A stretch of 64,000 nucleotides of DNA, taken from assembly GCF_024506435.1 (NCBI RefSeq), contig NZ_JANIET010000001.1, forward strand, positions 2,356,001 to 2,420,000, in the 5' to 3' direction. The translations under genes and the position numbers were made by a program. Numbering within the stretch: position 1 is the first letter of the stretch; the number at the start of each line of letters is the position of its first letter. Below are positions 1-9,148 of this stretch, piece after piece. The notes beneath the pieces are model-generated. The model ran no database searches and was not told the DNA's origin. It saw nothing but the letters and a program-made list of their open reading frames with translations. The DNA is from Pantoea trifolii. Its GTDB lineage: Bacteria > Pseudomonadota > Gammaproteobacteria > Enterobacterales > Enterobacteriaceae.

Positions 1-712
1 TGGCTTCAACCACATCACCATCAACGCAATAGCGACTGAATTCATCGGTTTCCGCTTCGGAGCACATTGAAACACCGGCTTTACGGTAGCGCATCGGCGA
101 AGCGACTAAACGGCTGGCGGAGCTGTGAACTTCCTGCAATCCACTGTCGATGAACTTCTGGATGTTGCTCAAACGGACGCCCGCACCGGCCATAATAATC
201 GGACCTGTGCTGTGTTCATTTAGTTCCCGTAATAATGCAATTCCTGCTTCGGCGCTCTGTTGCTGGCCAGACGTCAGGATGCGCGCGATGCCTAAATCAG
301 CCAGCACCTCAAGCGAGCGTTTTGGACTGTGGCATAAATCAAAGGCGCGATGGAAAGTGACGTCCATGCCGTCACACAGCGTCATAATTTGCTGCATACG
401 AGCGATATCGACATGCGCATCTTCATCCAGCATGCCAATCACTAAGCCGGGGAAACCGAGTTCACGCATGAGCGCTACGTCCGATTTCATCGACTCAAAC
501 TCATAGTTGGTGTAGCAAAAATCGCCGCCACGCGGACGGACGATAGGATGTACCGGGATCGAAATTTCACGTCGTGCCGCTTCCAGCACGCCGGCTGAAG
601 GCGTCAACCCACCTTCGCGCGGTGCGCTGCACAGCTCCACGCGATCGGCACCGGACAGCTGCGCAGTCATTGCGCAGTCGATGCCGTAGCAACAAATTTC
701 CAGTTTCGTCAT
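1..712 (-). CDS. cutC: Copper homeostasis protein CutC (partial, runs off left edge)
   Basis: Reading leftward from the ATG at 712 the product starts [18 protein letters not shown] and continues through the CutC-family core ([27 protein letters not shown]). About 237 residues are visible, so only the extreme C-terminus is missing. CutC is a cytosolic TIM-barrel protein historically linked to copper tolerance; its biochemical role is still debated. In E. coli cutC is followed by yecM and argS; here the same order holds, interrupted by an aminotransferase-family gene that diverges from cutC. Family assignment is confident; copper function is known only from the family. Confidence 0.93.
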   Translation of the reverse strand, partial: MTKLEICCYGIDCAMTAQLSGADRVELCSAPREGGLTPSAGVLEAARREISIPVHPIVRPRGGDFCYTNYEFESMKSDVALMRELGFPGLVIGMLDEDAHVDIARMQQIMTLCDGMDVTFHRAFDLCHSPKRSLEVLADLGIARILTSGQQQSAEAGIALLRELNEHSTGPIIMAGAGVRLSNIQKFIDSGLQEVHSSASRLVASPMRYRKAGVSMCSEAETDEFSRYCVDGDVVEA

Positions 713-797
713 ACCATGCTCCTTCTCATGACTTCTGGCTCGGGATGAATGCTTCAGTTAGTCTACTTAATTGGACAGTTTACGTGGAACTCGCACT

Positions 798-1937
798 ATG
801 GCATTCGATTTTAATCAATGGATAGACCGTCGTCACAGCGATAGTTTGAAATGGCACAAATATGGTGATCGCGATGTGCTTCCGCTCTGGGTAGCGGACA
901 GCGATTTCCGTTCGCCGCCGAGTGTGATTGAGGCCATTAAACAGCGTGCTGAGCACGGCGTTTTTGGCTATGGCGCAACGCCAACCGGATTGATTGATAT
1001 CACCCTTTCCCGTTTAGCGCAGCGCTACAACTGGCAGATTGAGCCGGACTGGATTGTGTTGTTGCCTGGCGTGGTGTGCGGTTTGAATCTTTCGGTCCGC
1101 GCATTCACAGAAACGGGCGAATCCACGGTTTCCCCAACGCCGATTTATCCGCCGTTTCGCGGTGCAGCAAGACTGGCCGATCGCGCGCAGGTGCATTTAC
1201 CGCTGCGTTTACAGGACGATCGCTGGGTGATGGATCTCGATGCCAGCGCCATGCAGGGCAATGAGCGCCTGCTGATGCTGTGTAATCCGCAGAATCCAGG
1301 CGGCACGGTTTATCGTCGTGACGAGCTGGAAGCCCAGCTGGCGTTTGCGCAGCAGCATGATTTGATCGTCTGCTCGGATGAAATCCACTGCGATTTATTG
1401 CTGTCACCCGGCGCGCAACACATTCCGTTTGCAGCATTAAGTGAAGATGCCGCACAGCGCAGCATCACGCTGATCTCGCCATCGAAAACCTTTAATATTG
1501 CCGGATTGGGCGCCTCGATGGCGATCATTCCCAATCCCGAGTTGCGCGCGCGCTTCAAACGCGTGCGTGAAGGCATTGTGCCTGGCGTGGATATTCTGGC
1601 GCTGGTGGCGGCCGAAGCGGCGTGGCGCGATGGCGATGAGTGGCTGGCAGCGCAGCTGGATTATCTGCGCGCTAATCGCGACTGGCTGGTGGCGCAGGTC
1701 AATGCGCTGCCAGAACTGCAGATGGCCGCGCCGGAAGCGACTTATCTCGGTTGGATCGACGCCAGCAAACTGGATGTCGCCAGCCCAATGGACTACTTCG
1801 AACAGCGCGGCCTCGGTTTTTCACCGGGTCACGATTTTGGCGACAATAATTTCGTGCGCTTCAACTTTGGCTGTACGCGCGCCACGCTGGAACAGGCGGT
1901 GGCGCGTTTGCAGCAGGCAGTAGCAGCGCGCCGTTAA
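798..1937 (+). CDS. patB: MalY/PatB-family PLP-dependent cystathionine beta-lyase / aminotransferase
   Basis: A 379-residue fold-type I PLP enzyme of the MalY/PatB group, which cleave C-S bonds of cystathionine or cysteine conjugates, or act as aminotransferases. Visible signatures are LPLWVADSDFRSP near residue 29, NPQNPGGT near 163 and SDEIHCDL near 193. The Schiff-base lysine lies in SPSKTFNIAG, about residue 230. A TTG lies in frame at 771, but the ATG at 798 begins MAFDFNQWIDRR as in relatives and follows a GGAA-type ribosome site. The gene diverges from cutC and its stop overlaps that of the convergent yecM by 4 bases. It is absent from the E. coli cutC-yecM interval, so it is a local insertion. 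Substrate cannot be told from sequence. Confidence 0.85.
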   Translation: MAFDFNQWIDRRHSDSLKWHKYGDRDVLPLWVADSDFRSPPSVIEAIKQRAEHGVFGYGATPTGLIDITLSRLAQRYNWQIEPDWIVLLPGVVCGLNLSVRAFTETGESTVSPTPIYPPFRGAARLADRAQVHLPLRLQDDRWVMDLDASAMQGNERLLMLCNPQNPGGTVYRRDELEAQLAFAQQHDLIVCSDEIHCDLLLSPGAQHIPFAALSEDAAQRSITLISPSKTFNIAGLGASMAIIPNPELRARFKRVREGIVPGVDILALVAAEAAWRDGDEWLAAQLDYLRANRDWLVAQVNALPELQMAAPEATYLGWIDASKLDVASPMDYFEQRGLGFSPGHDFGDNNFVRFNFGCTRATLEQAVARLQQAVAARR

Positions 1938-2494
1938 GCCTGTTCGCTGGCGACAATCTCTTCCAGTCGCCACGGATGAAACTTGATGGTGGTTTGCCCG
2001 TCCGTTACCGCCAGCGTCGGATTGGGCAAACGCTCATTCTTACCTTTAGGCGCGCTGGTTTTGAACGAGATGCCCGGCTGCGTCAGCGCATCATCCGAGA
2101 GCAGCGCCATCGCGCGCACACCCAGCGTTTCCGGTTCACCGCGCAGCACAATCTCCACGTGTTCCCACCCTTCATGGCGATACAGTTTCTCACCCGGCCA
2201 CGGCAGTTCAATCACATCGATTTGCCAGCCCGCGAGGTTCAATGGCTGATGCAGTTTGAACAGGCAGATCGGGCGACCATTGATCATGGCCTCAGAAAAC
2301 TGCGTGCCGATTTGCAGCAGTCCGGTTTTCCAGCGTTCTGCCGTCGCAAACTGGTGGCAGCGTACCGCAACGTGATCGGCTTCATGTTCAGCCAGGTTAA
2401 TGCCTAAACGTTCAGCAAATCCCTTCAAAGAGTGCTCAAAACGAGCCAGTTCTTGTTTTAAATCATCCAATTCCATAGGAAAGTTGGTCCGCAT
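1934..2494 (-). CDS. yecM: YecM family protein (VOC-like fold)
   Basis: About 186 residues, closely matching E. coli YecM along its length (HEADHVAVRCHQ, NGRPICLFKLHQP, ELPWPGEK, GWEHVEIVLRG, KFHPWRLEEIVASEQ). YecM has a glyoxalase/VOC-type fold with conserved putative metal ligands (H, E); the biological role is unknown. The ATG at 2494 is preceded by AGAGGT at good spacing; a GTG codon immediately before it is also in frame. As in E. coli, yecM precedes argS, here in divergent orientation with a 40-codon gene between them. The 3' end overlaps the stop of the convergent patB. Confidence 0.92.
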   Translation of the reverse strand: MRTNFPMELDDLKQELARFEHSLKGFAERLGINLAEHEADHVAVRCHQFATAERWKTGLLQIGTQFSEAMINGRPICLFKLHQPLNLAGWQIDVIELPWPGEKLYRHEGWEHVEIVLRGEPETLGVRAMALLSDDALTQPGISFKTSAPKGKNERLPNPTLAVTDGQTTIKFHPWRLEEIVASEQA

Positions 2495-2805
2495 CACGTT
2501 TTACCTCTAATTCAGTTCAGGTTTACTAATCAATATGAAATTTGCTAGCCGTTGATTCCGCTTGACAAAATTGTCGGATTCATCCGATTTAGGCGTCAAA
2601 AAGGCTGAAAACCGCATAAATAGACCATTCATTTCGGATTTATCGTCAAAACAGGTCCAGCAGTTACTTTATGAAAGTGGCTTAACCTTCTGTTATTATT
2701 CAGGATAGTTAATACAATGAGATAACTCTTATTTAAGTTGCAAACAATTGCAGCCTGATACCCTTTCTTATAAATTTGTGTTTCACAACTACAAGGAACG
2801 GCCTT
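2495..2805. other. Intergenic region between yecM and a small membrane protein gene
   Basis: About 310 bases, AT-rich toward 2640-2790, without an open frame that looks coding. It should hold the divergent promoters of yecM and the 40-codon gene. I see TTGCAG followed by TATAAA near 2745-2775, but the spacing (about 15) is short, so I do not call a promoter. Confidence 0.4.
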
Positions 2806-2928
2806 ATGTCTATGCTCATTGTTGTCGCGGTCCTGATTGCATTAATGGGATTTGCAATTTCCCGCCATTGGAAGGTGCGTGAAGACAAAAGCGTTAAAAA
2901 TCCTCGTCGTCACCCACGGCGCCGTTAA
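2806..2928 (+). CDS. Small single-pass membrane protein (40 aa, unknown)
   Basis: A 40-codon frame with ATG at 2806. It has one hydrophobic segment (residues 3-18, MLIVVAVLIALMGFAI) followed by a strongly basic tail (KVREDKSVKNPRRHPRRR), an N-out/C-in arrangement by the positive-inside rule. AAGGAA lies about 9 bases upstream of the start. The stop codon sits inside a perfect GCGCCG-TTAAT-CGGCGC hairpin, which could act in termination or mRNA protection. Translation is inferred from ribosome site, hydrophobicity and charge pattern; I do not recognise the family. Confidence 0.6.
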   Translation: MSMLIVVAVLIALMGFAISRHWKVREDKSVKNPRRHPRRR

Positions 2929-3051
2929 TCGGCGCTGAGGGCCCGATGTTACGTCTCACTGAATACCGAATAGCTGACTCACTTTAACATTTCACGTATA
3001 CTTCCCCTCTTATTTTTCCATCCCGCCGCGCAGTTGCGGGATGACGACATC

Positions 3052-3078
3052 GGCTCGCCGCCTACAGGCGGGCCTTTT
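3052..3078 (+). terminator. Terminator-like hairpin just upstream of argS
   Basis: CCGCC-TACA-GGCGG forms the upper stem, flanked by GGC/GCC that can extend it with a bulge, and is followed by TTTT at 3075-3078. It lies 20 bases before the argS GTG, so it could end transcription of the small upstream gene or attenuate argS. The T-tract is short, hence moderate confidence. Confidence 0.4.
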
Positions 3079-3098
3079 CAGCATATGAAGGTAACGCG

Positions 3099-4829
3099 GT
3101 GAATATTCAGGCTCTTCTTTCCGACAAAGTCAGTCAGGCAATGATTGCGGCGGGTGCGCCTGCCGATTGCGAACCTCAGGTTCGTCAGTCTGCAAAAGTA
3201 CAGTTCGGTGATTACCAGGCAAACGGTATGATGGCCGTGGCGAAAAAGCTCGGTCAGGCACCGCGACAACTGGCTGAGCAGGTAATTCAGCATCTGGATC
3301 TTAACGGCATCGCCAGCAAAGTCGAAATCGCCGGTCCCGGCTTTATCAATATCTTCCTCGATCGTGCATGGCTGGCGGCGCAAACCGCACAGGCGCTGCA
3401 GCTGCCGCGCCTCGGTGTGAGCAGTGTCGCGCCGCAAACTATCGTGGTGGATTACTCCGCGCCCAACGTGGCGAAGCAGATGCATGTCGGTCACGTTCGC
3501 TCCACCATCATTGGTGATGCCGCGGTGCGTACGCTGGAGTTCCTCGGCCACAAAGTCATCCGCGCCAACCACGTCGGCGACTGGGGCACGCAGTTCGGTA
3601 TGCTGATTGCCTATCTGGAAAAGCAGCAGAACGAACACCACGAAGAGATTGCGCTGGCTGACCTGGAAGCCTTCTACCGCGAAGCCAAAGTGACCTACGA
3701 TGCCGACGAAGCTTTCGCTGAACGCGCACGTAACTACGTGGTGAAACTGCAAGGTGGCGATGAATATTGCCGCAGCATGTGGAAGAAGCTGGTCGATATC
3801 ACCATGAGCCAGAACCAACTGGTCTATGACCGCCTGAACGTGACGCTGACGCGCAACGATGTGATGGGTGAAAGCCTGTACAACGACATGCTGCCGGGCA
3901 TCGTCGCCGACCTGCGTGAAAAAGGGTTGGCGGTGACCAGCGAAGGCGCCACGGTAGTTTTCCTTGATGAGTTCAAAAACAAGGAAGGCGAACCGATGGG
4001 CGTGATCATTCAGAAGAAAGATGGCGGCTATCTCTACACCACCACCGACATCGCCTGCGCCAAATACCGCTTCGAAACCCTGCATGCCGATCGTGTGCTC
4101 TATTACATCGATTCCCGTCAGCATCAGCATCTGCAGCAGGCGTGGACCATCGTGCGTAAAGCCGGTTACGTGCCGGAATCGGTACCGCTTGAGCATCACG
4201 CGTTCGGCATGATGCTGGGCAAAGATGGTCGTCCATTCAAAACCCGCAGCGGCGGCACGATTCGCCTCGCCGATTTGCTGGATGAAGCCGTCGAACGCGC
4301 GCATGCGTTGGTCAGCGAGAAGAATCCAGAGATGTCAGCGCAAGAGCTGAAAGATCTGTCGGAAGTGGTGGGTATCGGCGCAGTAAAATACGCTGACCTG
4401 TCAAAAAGCCGCACCACCGATTACATCTTCGACTGGGACAACATGCTGGCATTCGAAGGTAACACCGCGCCTTACATGCAATACGCCTATACGCGCGTGC
4501 TGTCGGTGTTCCGCAAAGCCGGTATTGATGCCGATAGCCTGAGCGGTGACATCGTGCTGACCGAAGAGCGTGAAGCGCAGCTGGCTACGCGTCTGCTGCA
4601 GTTCGAAGAAGTGATTACGCAGGTCGCTCGCGACGGTACGCCACACGTGATGTGTGCTTACCTGTACGATCTGGCCGGCCAGTTCTCTGGCTTCTACGAA
4701 CACTGCCCGATTCTCTCCGCCGAGGACGAGAACATCCGTCAGAGCCGTCTGCAGCTGGCCGCGTTAACCGCGAAAACGCTGAAGCAAGGTCTGGACACGC
4801 TGGGCATCAAAACCGTCGAGCGCATGTAA
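3099..4829 (+). CDS. argS: Arginyl-tRNA synthetase
   Basis: A 576-residue class I aminoacyl-tRNA synthetase charging tRNA-Arg in the cytosol, nearly identical in plan and length to the 577-residue E. coli enzyme. The start is GTG, preceded by AAGG at good spacing, and begins [19 protein letters not shown] as in E. coli. The N-terminal Add-1 tRNA-binding region is followed by the HIGH-class motif HVGH (129-132) after SAPNVAKQM; the product ends [10 protein letters not shown] as in E. coli. In E. coli flhE lies close downstream; here 13 kb of catabolic genes intervene. A strong hairpin follows the stop. Confidence 0.98.
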   Translation: MNIQALLSDKVSQAMIAAGAPADCEPQVRQSAKVQFGDYQANGMMAVAKKLGQAPRQLAEQVIQHLDLNGIASKVEIAGPGFINIFLDRAWLAAQTAQALQLPRLGVSSVAPQTIVVDYSAPNVAKQMHVGHVRSTIIGDAAVRTLEFLGHKVIRANHVGDWGTQFGMLIAYLEKQQNEHHEEIALADLEAFYREAKVTYDADEAFAERARNYVVKLQGGDEYCRSMWKKLVDITMSQNQLVYDRLNVTLTRNDVMGESLYNDMLPGIVADLREKGLAVTSEGATVVFLDEFKNKEGEPMGVIIQKKDGGYLYTTTDIACAKYRFETLHADRVLYYIDSRQHQHLQQAWTIVRKAGYVPESVPLEHHAFGMMLGKDGRPFKTRSGGTIRLADLLDEAVERAHALVSEKNPEMSAQELKDLSEVVGIGAVKYADLSKSRTTDYIFDWDNMLAFEGNTAPYMQYAYTRVLSVFRKAGIDADSLSGDIVLTEEREAQLATRLLQFEEVITQVARDGTPHVMCAYLYDLAGQFSGFYEHCPILSAEDENIRQSRLQLAALTAKTLKQGLDTLGIKTVERM

Positions 4830-4836
4830 TACCAAT

Positions 4837-4870
4837 AGCGGAGAGCGCCGCAAACGGCTCTCCGCTGCTT
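4837..4870 (+). terminator. Rho-independent terminator of argS
   Basis: A 10-bp perfect stem, AGCGGAGAGC (4837-4846) with GCTCTCCGCT (4857-4866), can extend inward by CCG/CGG. It is followed by a T-rich but broken tract (GCTTTCC). It starts 8 bases after the argS stop. Confidence 0.75.
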
Positions 4871-5223
4871 TCCATCTTCCTTCCTGTTAAACATCCCCCT
4901 TAATCTGCTCTGAACTTGGCTTTTCTCCAGCCCAATATCTGCAATTTCTCTCGCTTCATACGCTTTCTCAATTTTCCGACACAGCTCACCAAATAAACAA
5001 AACTCATACCTTCATAACCATTTTATGGCAGACAAAGTCGCATGCCATCCCTAATTTGGTAATGGAAGCAAGACAGTTGAAACATGCAACAAGCTGTTTT
5101 AAAAGCTAAAAACTATAAAAATTACCCCTGCAATCGGGTTAAAGTGATGCCCCCGGCCCATGTCAGGGCGGAATAAAATCTCAACCCGATAACGTCATTA
5201 ATAAAAAAATCAGAGCGTATCCT
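4871..5223 (+). promoter_or_regulatory. Promoter region of the gallate transport/cleavage operon
   Basis: About 350 bases without a gene, AT-rich in the last 200. At 5122-5134 the motif TTACCCCTGCAAT resembles ATACCCGCTGCAAT in the regulator/galB divergent region (10,429-10,442). It may be a shared operator half for the LysR regulator, an inference from only two sites. An AATAAA-type -10 candidate lies near 5173. No other structure was recognised. Confidence 0.4.
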
Positions 5224-6603
5224 ATGAGCAATCACGACATTATCGATGTAAAAGGCTGGATCGACGCCCGCCCGATCACCGGATACCAGTGGCTGACCCT
5301 CAGCCTGTGTTTCATCATCATCATGTTTGATGGCTACGACGCGGCAGCGATGGGTTTCATTGCGCCCGCGCTAATTGAAGACTGGGGCATCAGCCACGCG
5401 GAAATGGGGCCGATCCTCGGCGCTGCGATGTTCGGCGTGGCGATTGGCGCGCTGATCGCCGGTCCGTGGTCCGACAAATTCGGCCGCAAGCGCGTGCTGC
5501 TGTTGTCGATCGCCGTCTTCGCCTGCTTCAGCCTGATGAGCGCCTTCGCCCGTACGCCGCTGGAAATGGGCGCGTTACGTTTTCTCACCGGCCTTGGTCT
5601 CGGCGCGGTGATGCCCAACTGCGTCACGCTGGTGTCGGAATACATGCCGGAACGCCGCCGCAGCCTGATGATCACCGTGATGTACAGCGGGTTTAATATC
5701 GGTTCCGGATTGGGCGGATTCATCGCCGCCGGCATGCTGCCGCACTTTGGCTGGCAAGCGGTGCTGGGTTTGGGTGGCCTGTTGCCGTTGCTGATGTTGC
5801 CACTGCTGCTGTGGCTGCTGCCGGAATCGGCGATGTACATGGTGGTGCGCAAAGTCAGTCGCGACAAGATAGCTGCGGTGCTCAAACGTCTCGGCGGCGA
5901 ATTCTCCGCCGGTACCGCCTTTGTGCTCAATGCGCCGATTATCCCGAAAAAAGCCCAGGTGCTGCAGCTGTTCAGCCGCGGCTATGCGGGCGGCACGGTG
6001 GTGTTGTGGCTCACCTACTTCATGGGTCTGTTCGTCATCTACCTGCTGAACGGCTGGCTGCCAACCATCCTGCGTTCTGGCGGCGTAACGCTGGAGCGCG
6101 CGGCGATTGTCGCGGGCTTGTTCCAGCTCGGTGGCACCTTTGGCGGCCTGATGGTCGGCGGATTGATGGACCGTTTCAAAGCGAAATACGTTATCGCCCT
6201 GTTCTATCTGCTAGGCAGCTTCTGCCTGGTGTCGCAGGGCATCTGGAGCTTTGGCCCGAATGTGCTGGCGCTGCTGGTGTTCCTCGCTGGCGTCTGTATC
6301 AACGGGGCGCAAACCGGATTGCAGGCATTTTCTCCGGCCTTTTATCCCACTGAAATGCGTGCCACCGGCGTGTGCTGGATGCACGGCATTGGTCGCAGCG
6401 GCGCCATTATCAGCTCTTCACTGGGCGGCGTGCTGCTCGGCGTGTTCCCTGGGCAAACAGCCATTTTTATCGTTTTGTCGCTCCCGGCAGTTTTAGCGGC
6501 ACTTTCCATCACCCGACATCACCCTGCACAGGTGGCCCGTCAGGTTAAAGGCATCGACCTTAATGACCTGCCGTCCCTGTCGCGTACCCTCAATAATCGA
6601 TGA
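5224..6603 (+). CDS. MFS aromatic acid:H+ symporter, probable gallate transporter
   Basis: A 459-residue major facilitator with 12 predicted membrane segments, of the AAHS group (PcaK/GalT-like). Visible are the group's FDGYDAAAMGF segment in helix 1 and the loop 2-3 motif DKFGRKRVLL. PEST-like loops are absent. It is the first gene of an operon with a gallate dioxygenase 18 bases downstream, so gallate or a close hydroxybenzoate is the likely substrate. The assignment to an aromatic acid is by family, that to gallate by context; galT would be the matching name in Pseudomonas putida. Confidence 0.85.
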   Translation: MSNHDIIDVKGWIDARPITGYQWLTLSLCFIIIMFDGYDAAAMGFIAPALIEDWGISHAEMGPILGAAMFGVAIGALIAGPWSDKFGRKRVLLLSIAVFACFSLMSAFARTPLEMGALRFLTGLGLGAVMPNCVTLVSEYMPERRRSLMITVMYSGFNIGSGLGGFIAAGMLPHFGWQAVLGLGGLLPLLMLPLLLWLLPESAMYMVVRKVSRDKIAAVLKRLGGEFSAGTAFVLNAPIIPKKAQVLQLFSRGYAGGTVVLWLTYFMGLFVIYLLNGWLPTILRSGGVTLERAAIVAGLFQLGGTFGGLMVGGLMDRFKAKYVIALFYLLGSFCLVSQGIWSFGPNVLALLVFLAGVCINGAQTGLQAFSPAFYPTEMRATGVCWMHGIGRSGAIISSSLGGVLLGVFPGQTAIFIVLSLPAVLAALSITRHHPAQVARQVKGIDLNDLPSLSRTLNNR

Positions 6604-6621
6604 AGTAGAGGTCAAAAAATT

Positions 6622-7881
6622 ATGGCTAAAATCATAGGCGGTTTAGCGGTTTCTCATACCCCCACCATTGGCTTTGCGGTTGATCACAACAAGCAGCAGG
6701 AAGGCGCATGGGCTCCGATTTTCGATGGTTTTGCGCCGATGCAGCGCTGGCTGGAGGAGAAAAAACCGGACGTGCTGCTGTACGTGTTTAACGATCACGT
6801 CACCTCCTTCTTTTTCGATCACTATTCGGCCTTTGTGCTGGGCATTGATGACGAATATGCCGTGGCGGACGAAGGCGGCGGCCCGCGCGATCTGCCACCG
6901 GTAAAAGGCCATGCGGCGCTGTCACAGCACATTGGTGCCAGCCTGATGGCAGATGAGTTCGATATGTCATTCTTCCAGGACAAAGCGCTGGATCACGGCC
7001 TGTTTTCGCCGCTGTCGGCGCTGGCACCGTGGCAAGGCGGCTGGCCGATGCAGGTGGTTCCGCTGGCGGTCGGCGTTTTGCAGTTTCCGATTCCGACGGC
7101 GCGTCGCTGCTATAAACTCGGCCAGGCACTGAAGCGCGCGGTGGAGAGTTTCCCGGAAGATCTGAAAGTCGCGGTGGTGGCGACCGGCGGCGTTTCACAT
7201 CAGGTTCACGGTGAGCGCTGCGGCTTTAACAATCCCGAATGGGACGCGCAGTTTATCGATCTGCTGATCAACGATCCCGAACGTCTGACTGAAATCACTC
7301 TGGCGGAATACGCTACGCTCGGCGGCCTGGAAGGCGCGGAAGTGATTATGTGGTTGATCATGCGCGGCGCGCTGTCGGCCAACGTCGAGAAACTGCATCA
7401 GGATTACTATCTGCCTTCGATGACCGGTATCGCCACGCTGATCCTCGAAAACCAGTCTCGTGAAGCGCCAGTTGATGTGCATCAGCGTCAGCGTGACAAG
7501 ATCAACCTGCAAATGAGCGGCGTGGAAAAACTGCCCGGCACCTATCCGTTCACCCAGGCGCGCAGCCTGAAAGCGCTGCGCATCAACCGCTTCCTGCACC
7601 GCATGATTCAGCCAGAGTGGCGTAAGCGTTTCCGCGAAGCTCCGCAGGCGCTGTATCAGGAAGCCGGGCTGAGCGCTGAAGAGCAAACGCTGATTACCCA
7701 GCTCGACTGGCGCGGCATGATCCATTACGGCGTCAGCTTCTTCCTGCTGGAAAAACTGGGTGCGGTGGTGGGCGTGTCTAACCTGCATATCTACTCGGCG
7801 ATGCGCGGCGAAACGCTGGAACAGTTCCAGCAGACGCGCAATCAGCAGGTGCTCTACTCGGTAGCGGGGAAAAAAGAGTGA
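6622..7881 (+). CDS. galA: Gallate dioxygenase (LigB-LigA fused type)
   Basis: A 419-residue protein matching the length of P. putida GalA and Sphingobium DesB. The N-terminal two thirds is a LigB-type class III extradiol dioxygenase domain, with candidate iron ligands in SHTPTIGFAVDH near residue 12 and FNDHVTSF near 57. The C-terminal third (about 300-419) is LigA-like and in other systems is a separate small subunit. The enzyme opens gallate to 4-oxalomesaconate, using Fe(II) and O2. The downstream tautomerase, hydratase and aldolase genes in the neighbouring operon complete the route, which strongly supports gallate over protocatechuate. The stop overlaps the next start (TGATG). Confidence 0.88.
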   Translation: MAKIIGGLAVSHTPTIGFAVDHNKQQEGAWAPIFDGFAPMQRWLEEKKPDVLLYVFNDHVTSFFFDHYSAFVLGIDDEYAVADEGGGPRDLPPVKGHAALSQHIGASLMADEFDMSFFQDKALDHGLFSPLSALAPWQGGWPMQVVPLAVGVLQFPIPTARRCYKLGQALKRAVESFPEDLKVAVVATGGVSHQVHGERCGFNNPEWDAQFIDLLINDPERLTEITLAEYATLGGLEGAEVIMWLIMRGALSANVEKLHQDYYLPSMTGIATLILENQSREAPVDVHQRQRDKINLQMSGVEKLPGTYPFTQARSLKALRINRFLHRMIQPEWRKRFREAPQALYQEAGLSAEEQTLITQLDWRGMIHYGVSFFLLEKLGAVVGVSNLHIYSAMRGETLEQFQQTRNQQVLYSVAGKKE

Positions 7882-8720
7882 TGTTCACGCAACCGGTTAT
7901 CGACTGCCATCACCACGTTTTTGATCCAGTAAACTTTCCCTGGGCGCCCGAAAGTGCCTACAACCCGGACGGACACGAGCTGGCGACGCCGGATTACTAT
8001 CGCGCCGTGATGCAGGCCTACAACATTCGCCACTCGCTGATTGTCGGCCCGACGTCGGGCTATAACACCGACAATCGCTGCCTGCTGGATACCATCAAGC
8101 GCGGTGAAGGACGCTTCAAGGGCATTGCCGTCACGCCGCGAGACGTGGATAGCGACACGCTCGCCAGCCTAAAAGATCAGGGCATCGTCGGCATTGCGCT
8201 GAACGTGGCGATGCTCGGCACCGAGCCGTTTCTCCAGCTTGATGCTCTGATGGGCAGGCTGGCGGAGCTGGATCTGTTTGCCCAGATTCAGGTGCAGAAC
8301 GATCAGTTAATGGCGCTGATGCCGCTGCTGTCACGCACCCGCACGCGCCTGCTGATCGATCACTCCGGCCGACCAGACGTCAGCGCAGGCGTTGCACAAC
8401 CGGCCTTTCAGGCGCTGCTGTCGCTGGCCGGTCAGCAACGCACCAGCGTGAAACTCTCCGGGCTGGCGAAATTCTCCCGCCAGCCGTATCCCTTCAGCGA
8501 TGGACATCCCTATCTGCTGGCCTTGCTGGACGCTTTCGGCGCGGAAAATTGCATGTGGGGATCGGACTGGCCCTTCCTGCGCGCCACTGAACGCATGGAT
8601 ATGGGCACGCAACTGCTGCTGATCGAACAGCTGATCCCCGATGAAAACAGTCGCCGTCAGGTGCTTTGGCACACGCCACAGCGGCTGTTTGGTTTTACTG
8701 AATTACAGGAGTCACGATGA
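7881..8720 (+). CDS. Amidohydrolase-family hydrolase (2-pyrone-4,6-dicarboxylate hydrolase-like)
   Basis: A TIM-barrel metal-dependent hydrolase of the amidohydrolase-2 family, 279 residues. It shows the N-terminal metal motif DCHHHVFDP, a DHSGRPD segment and the C-terminal MWGSDWPF motif, the pattern of LigI-type PDC hydrolases. PDC can form by cyclisation of gallate or methylgallate ring-cleavage products; hydrolysing it would give 4-oxalomesaconate, so the enzyme may rescue a side product. A GTG at 7878 is also in frame. The exact substrate is inferred from context and not proven. The gene overlaps both neighbours by a few bases, indicating translational coupling. Confidence 0.75.
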   Translation: MFTQPVIDCHHHVFDPVNFPWAPESAYNPDGHELATPDYYRAVMQAYNIRHSLIVGPTSGYNTDNRCLLDTIKRGEGRFKGIAVTPRDVDSDTLASLKDQGIVGIALNVAMLGTEPFLQLDALMGRLAELDLFAQIQVQNDQLMALMPLLSRTRTRLLIDHSGRPDVSAGVAQPAFQALLSLAGQQRTSVKLSGLAKFSRQPYPFSDGHPYLLALLDAFGAENCMWGSDWPFLRATERMDMGTQLLLIEQLIPDENSRRQVLWHTPQRLFGFTELQESR

Positions 8721-9148
8721 GAACCATCTATGTATTGAACGGCCCAAACCTCAATCTGCTGGGCACCCGTGAGCCAGCAACCTACGGCTCCGACACGCTG
8801 CAAAGCGTGGAAGCGCTGTGCCGCGCAACGGCGGAAGAGCTGGGCGTGGCGATTGAGTTTCGCCAGACCAACCACGAAGGTGAAATGATTGAGTGGATTC
8901 AGCAGGCGCGTTTCGAGGCGCAGGCGCTGGTGATCAATCCGGCGGCGTGGACGCACACCTCAGTAGCGATTCGCGATGCGGTGACCGGCGTGGCGTTGCC
9001 GCTGTGGGAAGTACATATTACCAACGTGCACAAGCGTGAGCCCTTCCGTCACCACTCCTATCTCTCCGATGTCGCGCAGGGCGTGATCTGCGGTTACGGC
9101 ATTCGCGGTTACCGCTATGCGTTGATGGAAGCGGCGCGCACCGGCTGA
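8717..9148 (+). CDS. aroQ: Type II 3-dehydroquinate dehydratase
   Basis: A 143-residue type II dehydroquinase with all family blocks: LNGPNLNLLGTREPATYG at the N-terminus including the catalytic loop Arg/Tyr, QTNHEGEMIEWI, INPAAWTHTS and EVHITNVHKREPFRHHSY with the catalytic His. It converts 3-dehydroquinate to 3-dehydroshikimate. Enterobacteria normally use the unrelated type I enzyme AroD for biosynthesis. This operon position suggests a catabolic role feeding quinate-derived dehydroshikimate toward gallate, an inference from context. AGGAG precedes the ATG, which overlaps the previous stop (ATGA). The gene converges on the LysR gene with no gap. Confidence 0.92.
   Translation: MRTIYVLNGPNLNLLGTREPATYGSDTLQSVEALCRATAEELGVAIEFRQTNHEGEMIEWIQQARFEAQALVINPAAWTHTSVAIRDAVTGVALPLWEVHITNVHKREPFRHHSYLSDVAQGVICGYGIRGYRYALMEAARTG

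Noticed and set aside
3078..4304. A 408-codon open frame antisense to argS
   Set aside because: It mirrors the codon structure of argS, whose protein is near identical to E. coli; no ribosome site or family match.
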